From NCBI GenBank assembly GCA_958450365.1, contig CAUEEP010000926.1, positions 868,001-932,000 of the forward strand: 64,000 nucleotides of DNA. The letters run 5' to 3'. Below the pieces are notes generated by a model that was not told the DNA's origin, did not search any database, and worked only from the letters and a program-made list of their open reading frames with translations. The position numbers and the translations under genes are program-made. Position 1 is the stretch's first letter, and each line of letters begins with the position of its first letter. Positions 30,737 to 41,426 of this stretch are shown piece after piece. Origin of the DNA: Mesorhabditis belari (Eukaryota; Nematoda; Chromadorea; Rhabditida; Rhabditidae).

Positions 30737-31017
30737 TTATGAATGAGTGGGTCTAGGAGTGTCCAACCATCAAGTATTTAGTATCATTCAACACAGAATC
30801 ATTGATAATTATGTTAAATTTTTTAAATTAGCAAGATTTGATAAAAAGAAAAAAAATTAGAGCAAAAAAACTGTTTGCTCAAGAGAAAACTTTGAAGCCC
30901 CATAATTTTTTTCCTTTTTATCCAATCTTTCTAATTTAAAAATTTAACATAATTATTAGTGATTCTGCGTTGAATGATACCAAATACTTGATGGTTGGAC
31001 CCACTCATTCATAATCG
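30737..31017. repeat. foldback between direct repeats
   Basis: GATTATGAATGAGTGGGTCT and its inverse bound a palindrome of about 280 bp. It is flanked by two direct copies (30615-30690 and 31029-31105) of a segment containing TTTGCTTGGGTTCAATTCC, itself box-B-like. Confidence 0.65.
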
Positions 31018-31217
31018 GCTAAGACAGAGGGCTTCTATATGAAACGATTTCTTCATTTATTTGCCTGGGTTCAATTCCATCTTTTTCTTTTTCTTTTTCT
31101 TTTTAATTTTTTTTTATCCTAGAGCGTTTATTCTATATCCTTTTTGTGAAAGTTGTTACTGCTTTATTTATTAATTACTTCACTTTTTATCCTCAATCTT
31201 CAGCGATAAATGTTTGA

Positions 31218-31485
31218 TTGTCTTGTCTTTATCTTGTCTTGGCTTGTCTTGTCTTGTTGTCTTGTCTTGTGTTTATCTTTTCTTGTCTTATCTTGTCTTG
31301 TCTTGTCTTGGCTCTTTTGTGCTCTTGTCTTCCTCTTTGCTTGTCTTGTCTTGTCTTGTATCTTCTTGTCTTGTCTGTCCTTCTTTTGCTTGTCTTTGTC
31401 GGCTTGTCTTGTTTGTTTCTTTTTCCCATCTTGTCTTTGTCTTGTCTTGTCTTTGTCTTGTCTTGTCTTGTCTTGTCCTGTCATC
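31218..31485. repeat. (TCTTG)n microsatellite
   Basis: Imperfect pentamer array; generates long Cys/Leu/Ser or Lys/Asp/Arg/Gln frames in every direction that are not genes. Confidence 0.95.
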
Positions 31486-31489
31486 AAGA

Positions 31490-32554
31490 CATTTATCAAA
31501 AATGTCTTTCTAAACTTCAGTTCTAGCTCCCTCGTCAATAGTATTATACATGAATTTCATAAACCCAGCAAGGGTGGGGAGTTTCCGTTGAATCATTGCA
31601 TGAATAATTCCCCTCACCCTATTCTGAAATGAATTGAATCAACCTGAGAAATGATGCTATCTTTCAACCTTTTTTTTCCCTCAAATTAATCTAAAAAAAA
31701 GCTACGATGATGTAAATGGGAAAAGATGTTTGGACGAGGGGAAAAAAGGCTGACATATGAATATTTCTATTGTGGAATTATGAAACGAAATTGCGTGGAA
31801 GGGAAAAGGAAAAAAATTCTACCTTTTTACTAATCCTCTCACCCTTTAAGAGTCAAAAAAAAAATTGAAATTTTCGCGGACAAAAGGGGTGAATCTTTTT
31901 GTAGAAAGGTTGGTTGTGTTTCTCACGAAATAACAAAATCTGTAGTCGAATCTTTCCGTATAAATTCAAGCGATTACCCTCAAAGTGGGCATATTTTATA
32001 GCTTTGAGTAGTTTTGGTTCTCGAGCTGAAGCATTGCCCTTGCATTTCCCCTTGCATCGAGGGCATTTCTATCTTTCTATTGAAGGTTGTAAAGTATTTT
32101 GTTAGAGTGTAGAGTGGGCTTGGGGCCTTGATTACCATTGTAGCTTTTCATCCATTGTAGCTTTGTTTGATGGAAATTAATCTTTCTATGTATTGCTCGA
32201 GGGGGATGTTTAATTGTGTTTGTCATGTTTTCGATTAGGAAATTCTGAGAAAATTGAATCAGCAAATTCCAGCAATCTTCTTGATTTGAGAAAGAAAATC
32301 TCAGCTCAAGAAGCTCAGCTAATATTTCTATTTTAAACTTTAAAGTATGGCCTTTGATTGAAGAATCGAAATCTAGAATTGTTCAACCTTTTCCCCAAAT
32401 ACGAACACGCAAATTTCATCTTTTTCTTCTCTTTTACTTGAAAAATGGAATCATTTACTATGGCTAAACTATTATTTTCATTAAATAAAAATATTATACA
32501 AATTTTACTATAACAAATTACTTTAGTTAAACTTTTTATAATTGATTATTATTA
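31490..32554. other. no gene seen
   Basis: No exon chain or element recognised on either strand. A phrase near 32030-32060 (CTTGCATCGAGGGCATTTC) recurs in diverged form at about 33475. Confidence 0.4.
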
Positions 32555-33272
32555 TTGGGTTGGTGAATTGAAAACTGCCGGACTTTAAACTAAAATTTAT
32601 TCAACATAAAACCATCAATTCATTCCAAATAATTTCCATTATTATTGACGACTTCTGCCCATTTTACAGGCAATTTGCGGATTCCTCTTTTGTAGTAGGA
32701 TTTTGGTTTGTGTTTGAGACAAGTGTGAGACTCAAAAATGGAGGACTGGAGATGTCCCAGTTTGAGCACTTTCTTCACTTTCTCTCAAAAGAAACCCATT
32801 TTGGTGTCAATAGAAGAGTTGTAGAGAATCAAAAATTAGACTTATAGCCAAATTTTCAAAAAGAAACACTTAGTAGTTTCGCTTAAAATGCAAGTTTTGT
32901 GAAAATTCGTAAAAATTTGACATTCCTTGAAAACCAGTCTTTGAATCGTTCTGAAAATTTGGATATAAGCTTGATTTTTGATTCTCTACAACTTTTCCAT
33001 TGACACCAAAATGGGTTTCTTTTGAAGAAAGTGCTCAAACTGTCACATATGACAATAGTCGGCAGTTTTAATAATAAAATAATAATAATGATTTGATCTG
33101 TCTTCGCACTTAGCGCAGATCACAACCTGCTTCCACATTTACTGAGGCAGAAGTGTAGTTGTCGTAGCCGATGATACTCCGATGGCCGGGCTGGGGCGCT
33201 CGGAGGGGAACCCATGGGAGCCGAACCCACGACTAACCCACGCAGTCGGCAGTTTTCAATTCACCAATCCAA
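32555..33272. mobile_element. mariner-derived element, mostly internal insert
   Basis: Ends TTGGGTTGGTGAATTGAAAA and inverse, flanked by TA (32553-32554 and 33273-33274). On the minus strand about 32700-32620 encodes RGIRKLPVKWAEVVNNNG then a stop, the C-terminal end of a mariner transposase. The rest of the transposase is replaced by an inner foldback (about 32750-33030), a 45-bp LINE tail (33096-33140, minus) and a tRNA-like segment (about 33150-33240). Confidence 0.75.
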
Positions 33273-33279
33273 TATTATA

Positions 33280-34059
33280 CAAAGTTTACTAATAAAAAAT
33301 TACTTTAGTTAAGCTTTTAGTTAAGCTTAGTTGATTCTAGTTAAGTTTACTTTTAATTATCTTATTTTTTAATTTCAGAAAATCAAAACGATTTCAAATG
33401 CTTTTCTTCACTTTTCTTTGGCTTATTTACTCAATTTCTCTAAAAATTAGACCAAAATCTAGTGAAGCCTTTTCCCTTGCATCGAGAACATTTCTATCTT
33501 TCTACTGATAATGTAGAGCTTGGATTCGATCAGGGAAATTCTGAGAAAATTGAACCAGCAAATTCCAGCAAATTCCAGCAATCTTCTTGATTTGAGAAAA
33601 AAATTTCAGCTCTCTTTGGCTTATTTACTCAATTTTTCTCAAAATTAGACCAAAATCTAGTCAAATTTTGCATGAATTTTTTGCGGATTTCCTTTCTCTT
33701 TCTCGAATCAGATAAACGAATGGATTAAGTGGTGAATCAGAAAGAAAAGAAGTGAAAAGAGAAAGAACGGGATGTGTTTTGATGCATCGGAAATGTTTTC
33801 ACGATAATCATCCCCTCAACTCTCTTCAATTCAACGTCACAGCATGGGAAAATCGCATTTTCGCTGATTTTTCTTTTCAAGTTCAAGCTTTCATTTTATT
33901 GCTTTCCCCAACTTTTTGCAAACATATTGCTATTCAATTTCAATTCTTTACCATTCATTTCTTTACCATTACCATTAGAAAACGCGTTATTTGAGAGGAA
34001 TTTATGGAATGTTTCGTAAAGTGCACTGAAGGTAGAACTAGAATTAAAATTAGGGGGAT
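33280..34059. other. no gene seen
   Basis: AT-rich with duplicated phrases (GCTTATTTACTCAATTT at about 33420 and 33610). The 33752-33994 frame has no splice or domain support. Confidence 0.4.
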
Positions 34060-34485
34060 AGTCAAAACAGCGCCATAATAGAAAACGTTGAAAACAGCGC
34101 CATAATAGAAAACGTTCAAAACAGCGCCATAAAGAAAACGTTCAAACAGCGCCATAATAGAAAACGTTCAGGCCATAATAGAAACGTTGAAAACAGCGCC
34201 ATAATAAACGTTGAAAACAGCGCCATAGAAAACGTTCAAACAGCGCCATAAAAAAACGTTCAAAACAGCGCCATAATAGAAAACGTTCAAACAGCGCCAT
34301 AATAGAAAACGTTCAAAACAGCGCCAAATAGAAACGTTCAAAACAGCGCCATAATAGAAAACGTTCAAAACAGCGCCATAATAGAAAACGTTCAAAACAG
34401 CGCCATAATAGAAAACGTTCAAAACAGCGCCATAATAGAAAACGTTCAAAACAGCGCCATAATAGAAAACGTTCAAAACAGCGCC
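34060..34485. repeat. 27-bp minisatellite
   Basis: About 16 copies of AACGTTCAAAACAGCGCCAT plus AATAGAA, some shortened by small deletions in the left half. Gives a repeated AVLNVFYYG frame on the minus strand that is not a gene. Confidence 0.95.
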
Positions 34486-34832
34486 GTCAAATTTCTCAAA
34501 ATCCAAAAAACCAAGCCGATTCATGTTTTATATCAAAAAATTCCTTGCCTTCTTGGCTACATGATGGGTGAAACAGTTTTTTAAAAAAAGTTAATATTTC
34601 ATAGATAAAAAAAGCACTCAAAATGGGCCTCTAAAGTTATTCAGTTAACCAACTGAGTATCACTCGACACAGACTTGTGTCGACTTGTTAGACTTGTGAC
34701 TCTTACCCCGCTTACTTTGCATTGAAAATCAATTTGCATTTAATTTACTGATGCTCGTGATCTGATTCTTCAGTAGAGCGGGTTTTTCTCTCTTTCTTCC
34801 TTGTCTTTCCTATTTCTTCATCACCCAAGCAG

Positions 34833-34915
34833 GAGCCCATAGCTCAGTGCTAGGGCTGCTAAACGGCCAGGGAAGGGTGAAGTCGAGGGTTCAACTCCCC
34901 TTGGTTTAACGAAAC
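34833..34915 (+). other. tRNA-like sequence
   Basis: Box A TAGCTCAGTGC (34840-34850) and a perfect box B GGTTCAACTCC (34888-34898). The T-arm stem has three good pairs; acceptor strands do not pair. Likely a pseudogene or SINE head. Confidence 0.5.
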
Positions 34916-34919
34916 TTAT

Positions 34920-35952
34920 GGTCTTTTATATTTAAACGTTAAAAAAGTGGATTACTTTTTCACACACCTAATATAATAAAAGCTATTTCATAAATCCAAT
35001 CAATCAACTATCTCAAAGAAGTCATTTTCTAAAACATGTCAACTTCTTCAATTACCGTCACCTCACCTCGCCCATTTTGCATTAAACATCAATTTACATT
35101 TAAAAATGTGTGGTAAAAGATTGGCAAGGACCAAATTAGAATAATTTTTCTTTTATAAAGATAAAGCTATTGTAGTTACTCTTTGTAAAAGATTCGAAAG
35201 ACAAAAGAAAGAAAAAAAGACAATAGACTCGTTCGCTTATAATAATTCGTACTTTGTTCTCAAAAGTTTAAACACATCATAATGTTCTTAACTCTTTATT
35301 TCTTTATTATTTCTTTATTACAGCGTCTGGCTTTGTGCAATAATTATAGATCCGATTCGTTGAAAAGAATGGGGTTTTGATGTTTCAACACAAAAAATAA
35401 GCGCATGGAAATCTTGTACGTCATACGCCCATTTGAATTTTGATTTTTATCTGTTCAGGTTCAACTCTAAAGGAAACCAAAAAAAAAGACATTTTAATAA
35501 CACCTGGTTCACGGTAAATTTTCTTTAAAACGACTCCATTTTTTCCACTTTTTTCCATCTTAAATTAAAATCGGTTTTCACCTTGCTCAATCATTTCAAT
35601 GAAACGTTCATCTCATTTTCAAGTTTTTCATTGTACCCTTGATCACAGTAATCTTGCCATCTTTTCTCATTGTACATTTCATTTTCAAGTTTTTCATTGT
35701 ACCTTTGATTACAATAATCTTGCAGTCTGACCCGTAATTTGTGCTCAAAAACGTTGAAAATCTTCATTTTATTCAGTCATTTAAGAAAAATAAGGAAATT
35801 AGGAAATTAAGTGCGCCAGGGTTTTGTGATTGTTCAAGCACAAAGTACGATTTGAAAATTGAACTACTCTACCCCTTTTTCATTGCTATTCAGTCACTTA
35901 TCTAATAATTCAAATGTTTACTTTTCAGAAACTCTAAAATCAGTCTCAAGAA
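34920..35952. other. intergenic, upstream of the neuropeptide-like gene
   Basis: No exon found. The segment ATTTTCAAGTTTTTCATTGTACC is duplicated at about 35615 and 35680. A promoter for the gene at 35953 should lie here, but no motif is distinctive. Confidence 0.35.
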
Positions 35953-36720
35953 ATGAAAGTGTTACAAATGATTCTCATCGTTGTTTTATTTTTCGTTCTC
36001 ATTCCTCAAAGGTGAGTCAAATGATCTAATTTTTTTTTAAAACTCAAAATTCTGTAGGATAAGTAAATGAAAGAATAGAGAGATTAAGAAAGAAATGTTG
36101 TGTAGAATTTGAATCATTTCAGTGAATCCACTCCATTGATGTCTCGACGAATGAAACGACGTTTGATAATGCGACAACCAATGATGGATATGCCCTTTGA
36201 GGATGTTCTCGATATGCACAATTTAGGAGCAAGTAAGAGAGCAGAGAAAACTACTGTATTCAGCTGATTATCTTTACAATTCTTTGAGAGAAGCAAAGAA
36301 GTAGTCTGTCTTGAATTGATCTAAGACTGATTGATCTAAGAAAAGCCTCGAGGCTACTGTATTTAGCCGATTATCTTTACAATTCTTTGAGAGAACCAAA
36401 GAAGTAGTCTGTCTTGAGTTGATCTAAGACTGATTGATCCAAGCTACTGATTGATCCAAGACTGATTGATCCAAGACTGATTGATCTAAGACTGATTGAT
36501 CCAAGCTACTGATTGATCCAAGACTGATTGATCTAAAGCCTCGAGGCTTTTCTGGAACCAAATCAGACCTGAGCTGGCCTCATTGACTTGCAGACTTAAT
36601 TTAAATCCTCCTAATAGAGATAATTTAAATAATCTCTATCACAATATTATGAAAAACATTTCAGGCACTCAAACAAAGCGCAACTTCTTCCCAATCTCGA
36701 CTGTCTACGAGCTCTGGTAG
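35953..36720 (+). CDS. small secreted, neuropeptide-like precursor
   Basis: Three exons join in phase: 35953-36011, 36123-36232 and 36665-36720 (stop TAG), giving 74 residues. Residues 1 to about 21 form a strong signal peptide (MKVLQMILIVVLFFVLIPQ). The rest holds basic pairs or triplets at residues 31-33 (KRR) and 61-62 (KR). The last Lys-Arg is followed by NFFPISTVYELW to the stop, so prohormone-convertase cleavage would release a 12-residue peptide; there is no C-terminal Gly, so it would not be amidated. Exon borders use GTGAGT and GTAAGA donors and TTTCAG acceptors. AATAAA follows at 36780-36785. Function is inferred from architecture only, and I know no named family match. A secreted defence or cuticle peptide is the alternative. 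Confidence 0.7.
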
Positions 36721-36779
36721 TCCCCATTGATCCCTTCCCCATTCACAAAGTACCCTAATCTACAAATATCATTCTACTG

Positions 36780-36785
36780 AATAAA
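36780..36785 (+). terminator. polyadenylation signal AATAAA
   Basis: Canonical signal 60 bases after the stop codon of the 35953-36720 gene. Confidence 0.7.
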
Positions 36786-37389
36786 CTTCAAAATGTTTTC
36801 TTTTCGATTTTGACATTTGAAAGAATTTTTTGGGTTTTCTTTCTTGGGTTTCTTCATCGATCTCAAGCCTTTTCAAATCTCATTCGCATTCCTTTTCGGT
36901 TATTATTTTTTTCTTCGGTTTTCAAATCTGTGATAATATCTGGTTTTTGTTTTTTTCTTAGAGCTATTAAATAAATCTTTATAGGGTATTGAAAGCTTTA
37001 AAAAGTTGAACGAATTGTGTTTTCTCTTGGAAAGACATTTCTTGACAAAGATATTGACATTTCTTGACATTTCTTGACAAAGATATTGACGTTTCTTGAC
37101 ATTTCTTGACAAAGACACCTCATCGGATGCGAAGAGTCTGTTTCTAAATCGGCTTCAATTTATATCAGGATTAGACTTCTCTTTGCTTCTTTGAGATTTC
37201 AAGTTTACGATAGTTTTGACACGTTTTAGAAAGCGTGCTACTCGTGTGATTCTAAAACCAAAAAATACTGTCACATTCTAGCAAAATGTAATGAGACAAG
37301 GGACTTTACATTATTTTGAACTTTAACTTAATCTAAAAAGTGCCAATCATCTTTCAAAGAGTTCACAATTAAATCTTGATACTGAAAAA
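36786..37389. other. no gene seen
   Basis: Contains a few TTGACATTTCTTGACAAAG repeats (37030-37110). No exon recognised. Confidence 0.4.
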
Positions 37390-38010
37390 GTTTGATTGTT
37401 AAAGTTTGCTTGTTAAGGTTTGCTTCTTCAAATTAGCTTGTTAAAGTTAGCTTATCAAGCTTATTTATTAAAGTTTGCTTAATTAAGTTTGCTTTTTAAA
37501 GTTTGCTTACTCAAGTTTGCTTATTCAAGTTTGCTTATTCAAGTTAACTTATTCAAGTTAACTTATTCAAGTTTGCTTACTCAAGTTTGCTTACTCAAGT
37601 TTGCTTATTCAAGTTTGCTTATTCAAGTTTGCTTGTTAAAGTTTGCTTATTAAAGTTTGCTTATTCAAGTTTGCTTATTCAAGTTAACTTATTCAAGTTA
37701 ACTTATTCAAGTTTGCTTACTCAAGTTTGCTTACTCAAGTTTGCTTATTCAAGTTTGCTTATTCAAGTTTGCTTGTTAAAGTTTGCTTATTAAAGTTTGC
37801 TTATTCAAGTTAACTTATTCAAGTTTGCTTACTCAAGTTAGCTTACTCAAGTTTGCTTATTCAAGTTTGCTTATTCAAGTTTGCTTATTCAAGTTAGCTT
37901 ACTCAAGTTTGCTTATTCAAGTTTGCTTATTCAAGTTTGCTTATTCAAGTTAGCTTATTAAAGTTAGCTTATTCAAGTTTGCTTATTCAAGTTTGCTTAC
38001 TAAGTTTCCT
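37390..38010. repeat. 14-bp minisatellite
   Basis: About 44 copies of AAGTTTGCTTATTC, with TTAACTT and TTAGCTT variants recurring in blocks that suggest segmental duplication within the array. It lies upstream of the secreted acidic protein gene. Confidence 0.95.
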
Positions 38011-38341
38011 TATTTTCTATTCTTATTATCTTATTTCTCTCGAATCACCAAAACAGCCATAATTCTCAAAATATATACTTGAACGAAAACTTTCGAATCG
38101 TTAAAGTACCGATGGGGATCTTGTTTGGAAAAGGTTTAAAAATGAAAAATAAAACGACGAGGGGGAAATCCCCGGATAATGGGGTTGATGGAAAAAAAGG
38201 GGAAGGGAAAACCGATTCGAGACCGATCCCCTTTCCATTTTCGGTTTACGGTGGCAAAAATTTGAAACCGTTTAGTGAACTGTTGTCACTTCTCGAAAAC
38301 ATTTCATCTCGGAGAGTCATTTTCTGTTTTTGCATTCAACA

Positions 38342-41103
38342 ATGAAGTTTCTAGCATATTTTCTAATATTTGGCTTTGTTTCACAGGGTTTCTCAACGAA
38401 AGGTTTGCTTAAATTATCTAAAGCATTTTCTAAAGCATTTTCTAAAGCATTCTACCGCTAATCTTAACTAGAATAAAACTGAGACAAGTTTACGGTATAG
38501 ACAAGTTTACGGTATAGACAAGGTTACGGTATAGACAAGTTTACAGTATAGACAAGATTACGGTATAGACAGGATTACGGTATAGACAGGATTACGGTAT
38601 AGACAAGATTACGGTATAGACAGGTTTACGGTATAGACAAGACAACTTTAAAACTCGAAAATATTCAATTTTCAAAGTCTGTTATGTTTGTTCAAAGTCA
38701 AAGATTTAAAGTTAGAATTTGTTTTTCTTTGAGTAATTTGTCATTTTTGAGTTTTCTTTCAGTAATCTTTGAGTACAAAAAGTAGAACAGCTGAAGAAAA
38801 TGTTAAATTTTGGTATTTTGTTTTGATTTTTAGTATTTTGTTTTTGATTTTTGATTTATGATGATGGAAAATCTATCAAGCTACGATAGTGTTTATCGTA
38901 ACCACAAAAGCTAGCTCTTCGCAATTACAGCTTTGACTTTGATCATTTTTGACAAATGAGTCAGCTTTTGACAACTTTTGAAGTGACAAGTTTTAGAGAA
39001 ATAATATGCTTTTCTGATAGAGAGAACCGCAAGTCGAATGGCTGGATATGAATACCGTATTCTCTCTAATAGTAGTGCACTCTTTAATAGTAGTGCACTC
39101 TCTAATAGTATTGCGGTCCGAGAGGGGGTTGAAAAAATAGTAGTGCACCCTCGAAAATTTGAATTTCTGGTGCTTCTTTTTCATCTAAACCTTTTTGACT
39201 TTGTTTATGTGACATTCGACTTTATGTACATTCTATTCAAGCTATTCAAGCTTGAATAGAATTAAAGAATTAAAGGATAGAATTAAAGCTATTCAAGCAA
39301 GTAAAAGTGAGGCTTTTTTTATTCATTTATTAACTTTTCTTCACATGAAAAAGTTAGCAAAAAATCTAAAATTGTTGTGCAAAGTGCAAAAACATCTTTT
39401 TGTTGTTTGTCAAGGCACAAATTGTCAACTCGCCGGCCCACAACTGTATGTCAAAAGAAGCCAAAGGAGTACGTGAAAGAATTGCAAGAATTTTTGGAAC
39501 AAATCTTATATCTGTCTTACTTTGGTAAACGATAAAACTCTTTAATAGTAGTGCACTCTCTAATAGTATTGCGGTCCAGGAGGGGGTTGAAAAAATAGTA
39601 GTGCGCACTACTATTAGAGAGAATACGGTATATGAATATGGCTGGATATGAATATATTCATATCCAGCCATTCGACTTGCGGTTCTCCCTATCAGAAAGG
39701 CATATTATTTCTCTAGAACTTGCCACTTCAAAAGTTGTCAAAAACTGACTCATTTGTCAAAAATGATCAAAGTGAAATATATGAATATATTGAAACAAAG
39801 CCAAAAAGTCTATATTGAGTTGTTGAAAACTTGAAGAAAAAAAAAGTCGCTTTTCAGACAATGTTTTTGAGCAAGAACGCGCAAAAGCTGAATTTGAAGC
39901 TAATCTTGGATCGATTGAGCAAAAAGATTTGTCTCCGGGAAAGCTCAATCATATCTCCCCAACTATACAAAATCCGCTTAAGGTGATGAAAAATAATATA
40001 TTTCAAGAAATTCTTTTTCTAGACCGATATTCTCGGTGACATTGTGCAGAAAGCGATTCAAGAAAACGGCTTGAAGAAAATTGGTGAGGACTTTACAGTA
40101 CTTTTAAGTCACTAATCGGGAGTGGGACAAATGCGACCTTTTTTTTGCGCACCCGGACATTTGCGCACCTTTTTTTCCGCACCTTGCCAGCACCTTGCCA
40201 GCGCACCTTTTTTCGCGTTTTAAAAAAGCTCTAAAAAGCTAATATTAACCAATTTCTATTCCAAAAGTTGTTTTTCTAGGTAATTTTAGGGCGTAGTGTC
40301 GAAATTTTGACATATCAGAGCGTGTGGAACCAATTTGAAAGACAAAACGGCTAGATCAAATTACAGAAAATTACAAATTGCCGATCTTTCTCTTTGTATA
40401 ACTCGGTCCGTTTGTTTCCACAAGCTCTGATATGTCAAAATTTCGATTCTACGCCCTAAAATTGCCTAGAAAAACAACTTTTGGAATAGAAATTGGTTAA
40501 TATTAGCTTTTTAGAGCTTTTTTAAAACGTGAAAAAAGGTGCGCTAATGGGCTAAGTGCGGAGAAAAAAGTGCGCAAATGTCCGGGTGCGCAAAAAAAAG
40601 GTCGCATTTGTCCCACTTCCAACTAATCTGACTTTAGACAATCAAAACTATGAGAAAAGCGACGATGAGGACACCGTTGAGCATTTCTTGAACTCACTTG
40701 AGAAAGATTTGACAGATGATGAGAATTTGAAGAGAGTGCAAGTTGAGGAAAGTCGCGAAGAGGGAAATGATCGATCGTTGTGGTCGGATGAGGGAGATTT
40801 TGAGGTGATTAGTGAAAAGAGAAGCGATCTCTCTGTAAACTGTAAACTTTCGACGTCTGGTGCACTGGTTTCCTTTATCTGCTAAGCGCTGCTAGTTTTT
40901 AACTCGAAAATGATAAGCTCAGTGCCCCAGGTACCACTTTATGACCACTCACGAGCCAAGTTTAGCTGCAAATTTAGCTCCCAAAGCCGTGGAAGATGAA
41001 GAACGATAAGAAAAACAAGTTTAATGATGAGAGTTTTGATGATTCGTCGATTTCCGATGAAGATGATGATTATTATGATGAATATCCAGAGGATGATGAG
41101 TGA
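38342..41103 (+). CDS. secreted acidic protein
   Basis: Five exons in phase: 38342-38402, 39858-39982, 40023-40083, 40638-40834 and 40978-41103 (stop TGA), 189 residues. Residues 1-18 (MKFLAYFLIFGFVSQGFS) are a clear signal peptide with Ser before the likely cut. The mature chain is highly polar with acidic clusters (KSDDEDTVEHF, LEKDLTDDEN) and ends DDDYYDEYPEDDE, where Tyr in acid context could be sulphated. No Cys-rich, membrane or enzymatic domain is seen; unrecognised. Intron 1 holds a nested pair of foldback elements (38936-39773) and intron 3 an 8-bp-duplicating foldback (40118-40620). The last exon could instead splice onward at GTGAGTTT, which overlaps the stop. Gene 41427-42800 follows in the same direction after 323 bases. 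Confidence 0.7.
38483..38640. repeat. 17-bp minisatellite
   Basis: Nine copies of GACAAGTTTACGGTATA with few variants, in intron 1 of the secreted acidic protein gene. Confidence 0.9.
38936..39773. mobile_element. outer foldback interrupted by a second element
   Basis: The arm 38936-39051 (ending CGAATGGCTGGATATGAA) recurs inverted at about 39654-39773. The element 39055-39628 sits between the arms, close to the centre of symmetry, with TA on both sides. This is a nested insertion in intron 1 of the 38342 gene. Confidence 0.75.
39055..39628. mobile_element. CCGTATT-ended TA-target foldback, second long copy
   Basis: Same termini and interior block as 27833-28328, flanked by TA (39053-39054 and 39629-39630). 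About 78 bp longer, in part from a repeat of GTAGTGCACTCT and a small internal duplication. The conserved frame (from HMKKLAKNLKLL) is open for 74 codons here but ends earlier than in the other copy. Confidence 0.8.
40118..40620. mobile_element. GGGAGTGGG-ended foldback, 8-bp target duplication
   Basis: Ends GGGAGTGGGACAAATGCGAC and inverse (one mismatch at the extreme right). Flanks CACTAATC (40110-40117) and AACTAATC (40621-40628) agree at 7 of 8 positions. Nearly the whole element is one palindrome. It lies in intron 3 of the secreted acidic protein gene. Other copies at 56737 and 59171. Confidence 0.85.
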
Positions 41104-41166
41104 GTTTAATAACAAAACAATAGTCTAACCGGTATATAATCTTGAAATGTCGCTCCCTCGCCACAG

Positions 41167-41235
41167 TGCCCAATAGCCGATTGGTTAGCGCTCTCGTACC
41201 AGAGGTCAAGGGTTCGAATCTGGCTCCGGTCGGAC
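41167..41235 (+). other. tRNA-like sequence
   Basis: Box A TAGCCGATTGG (41174-41184) and box B GGTTCGAATCT (41211-41221) with a plausible anticodon-arm spacing, but T-arm and acceptor strands pair poorly. It lies between two same-strand genes. Confidence 0.5.
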
Positions 41236-41426
41236 ACAGCTTTTTACCAAAAGCTCAAGTATAATAGAAATAACCTTTTGAAGCAAAAAGGTCCAACTTG
41301 GATTGACTTGCCTTAACTTAAGTAAGTAAAAAGGCCTGACTTAAGTAAAAAGGCCCAACTTGGATTGACTGTTCTCAAACCACGAAAATTGTAAACGGGT
41401 TTTCCGCTCGTGTTGTCAAAGATAAG

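Noticed and set aside
31200..31632. Overlapping frames rich in Cys/Leu/Ser and Lys/Asp/Gln
   Set aside because: All explained by the TCTTG microsatellite.
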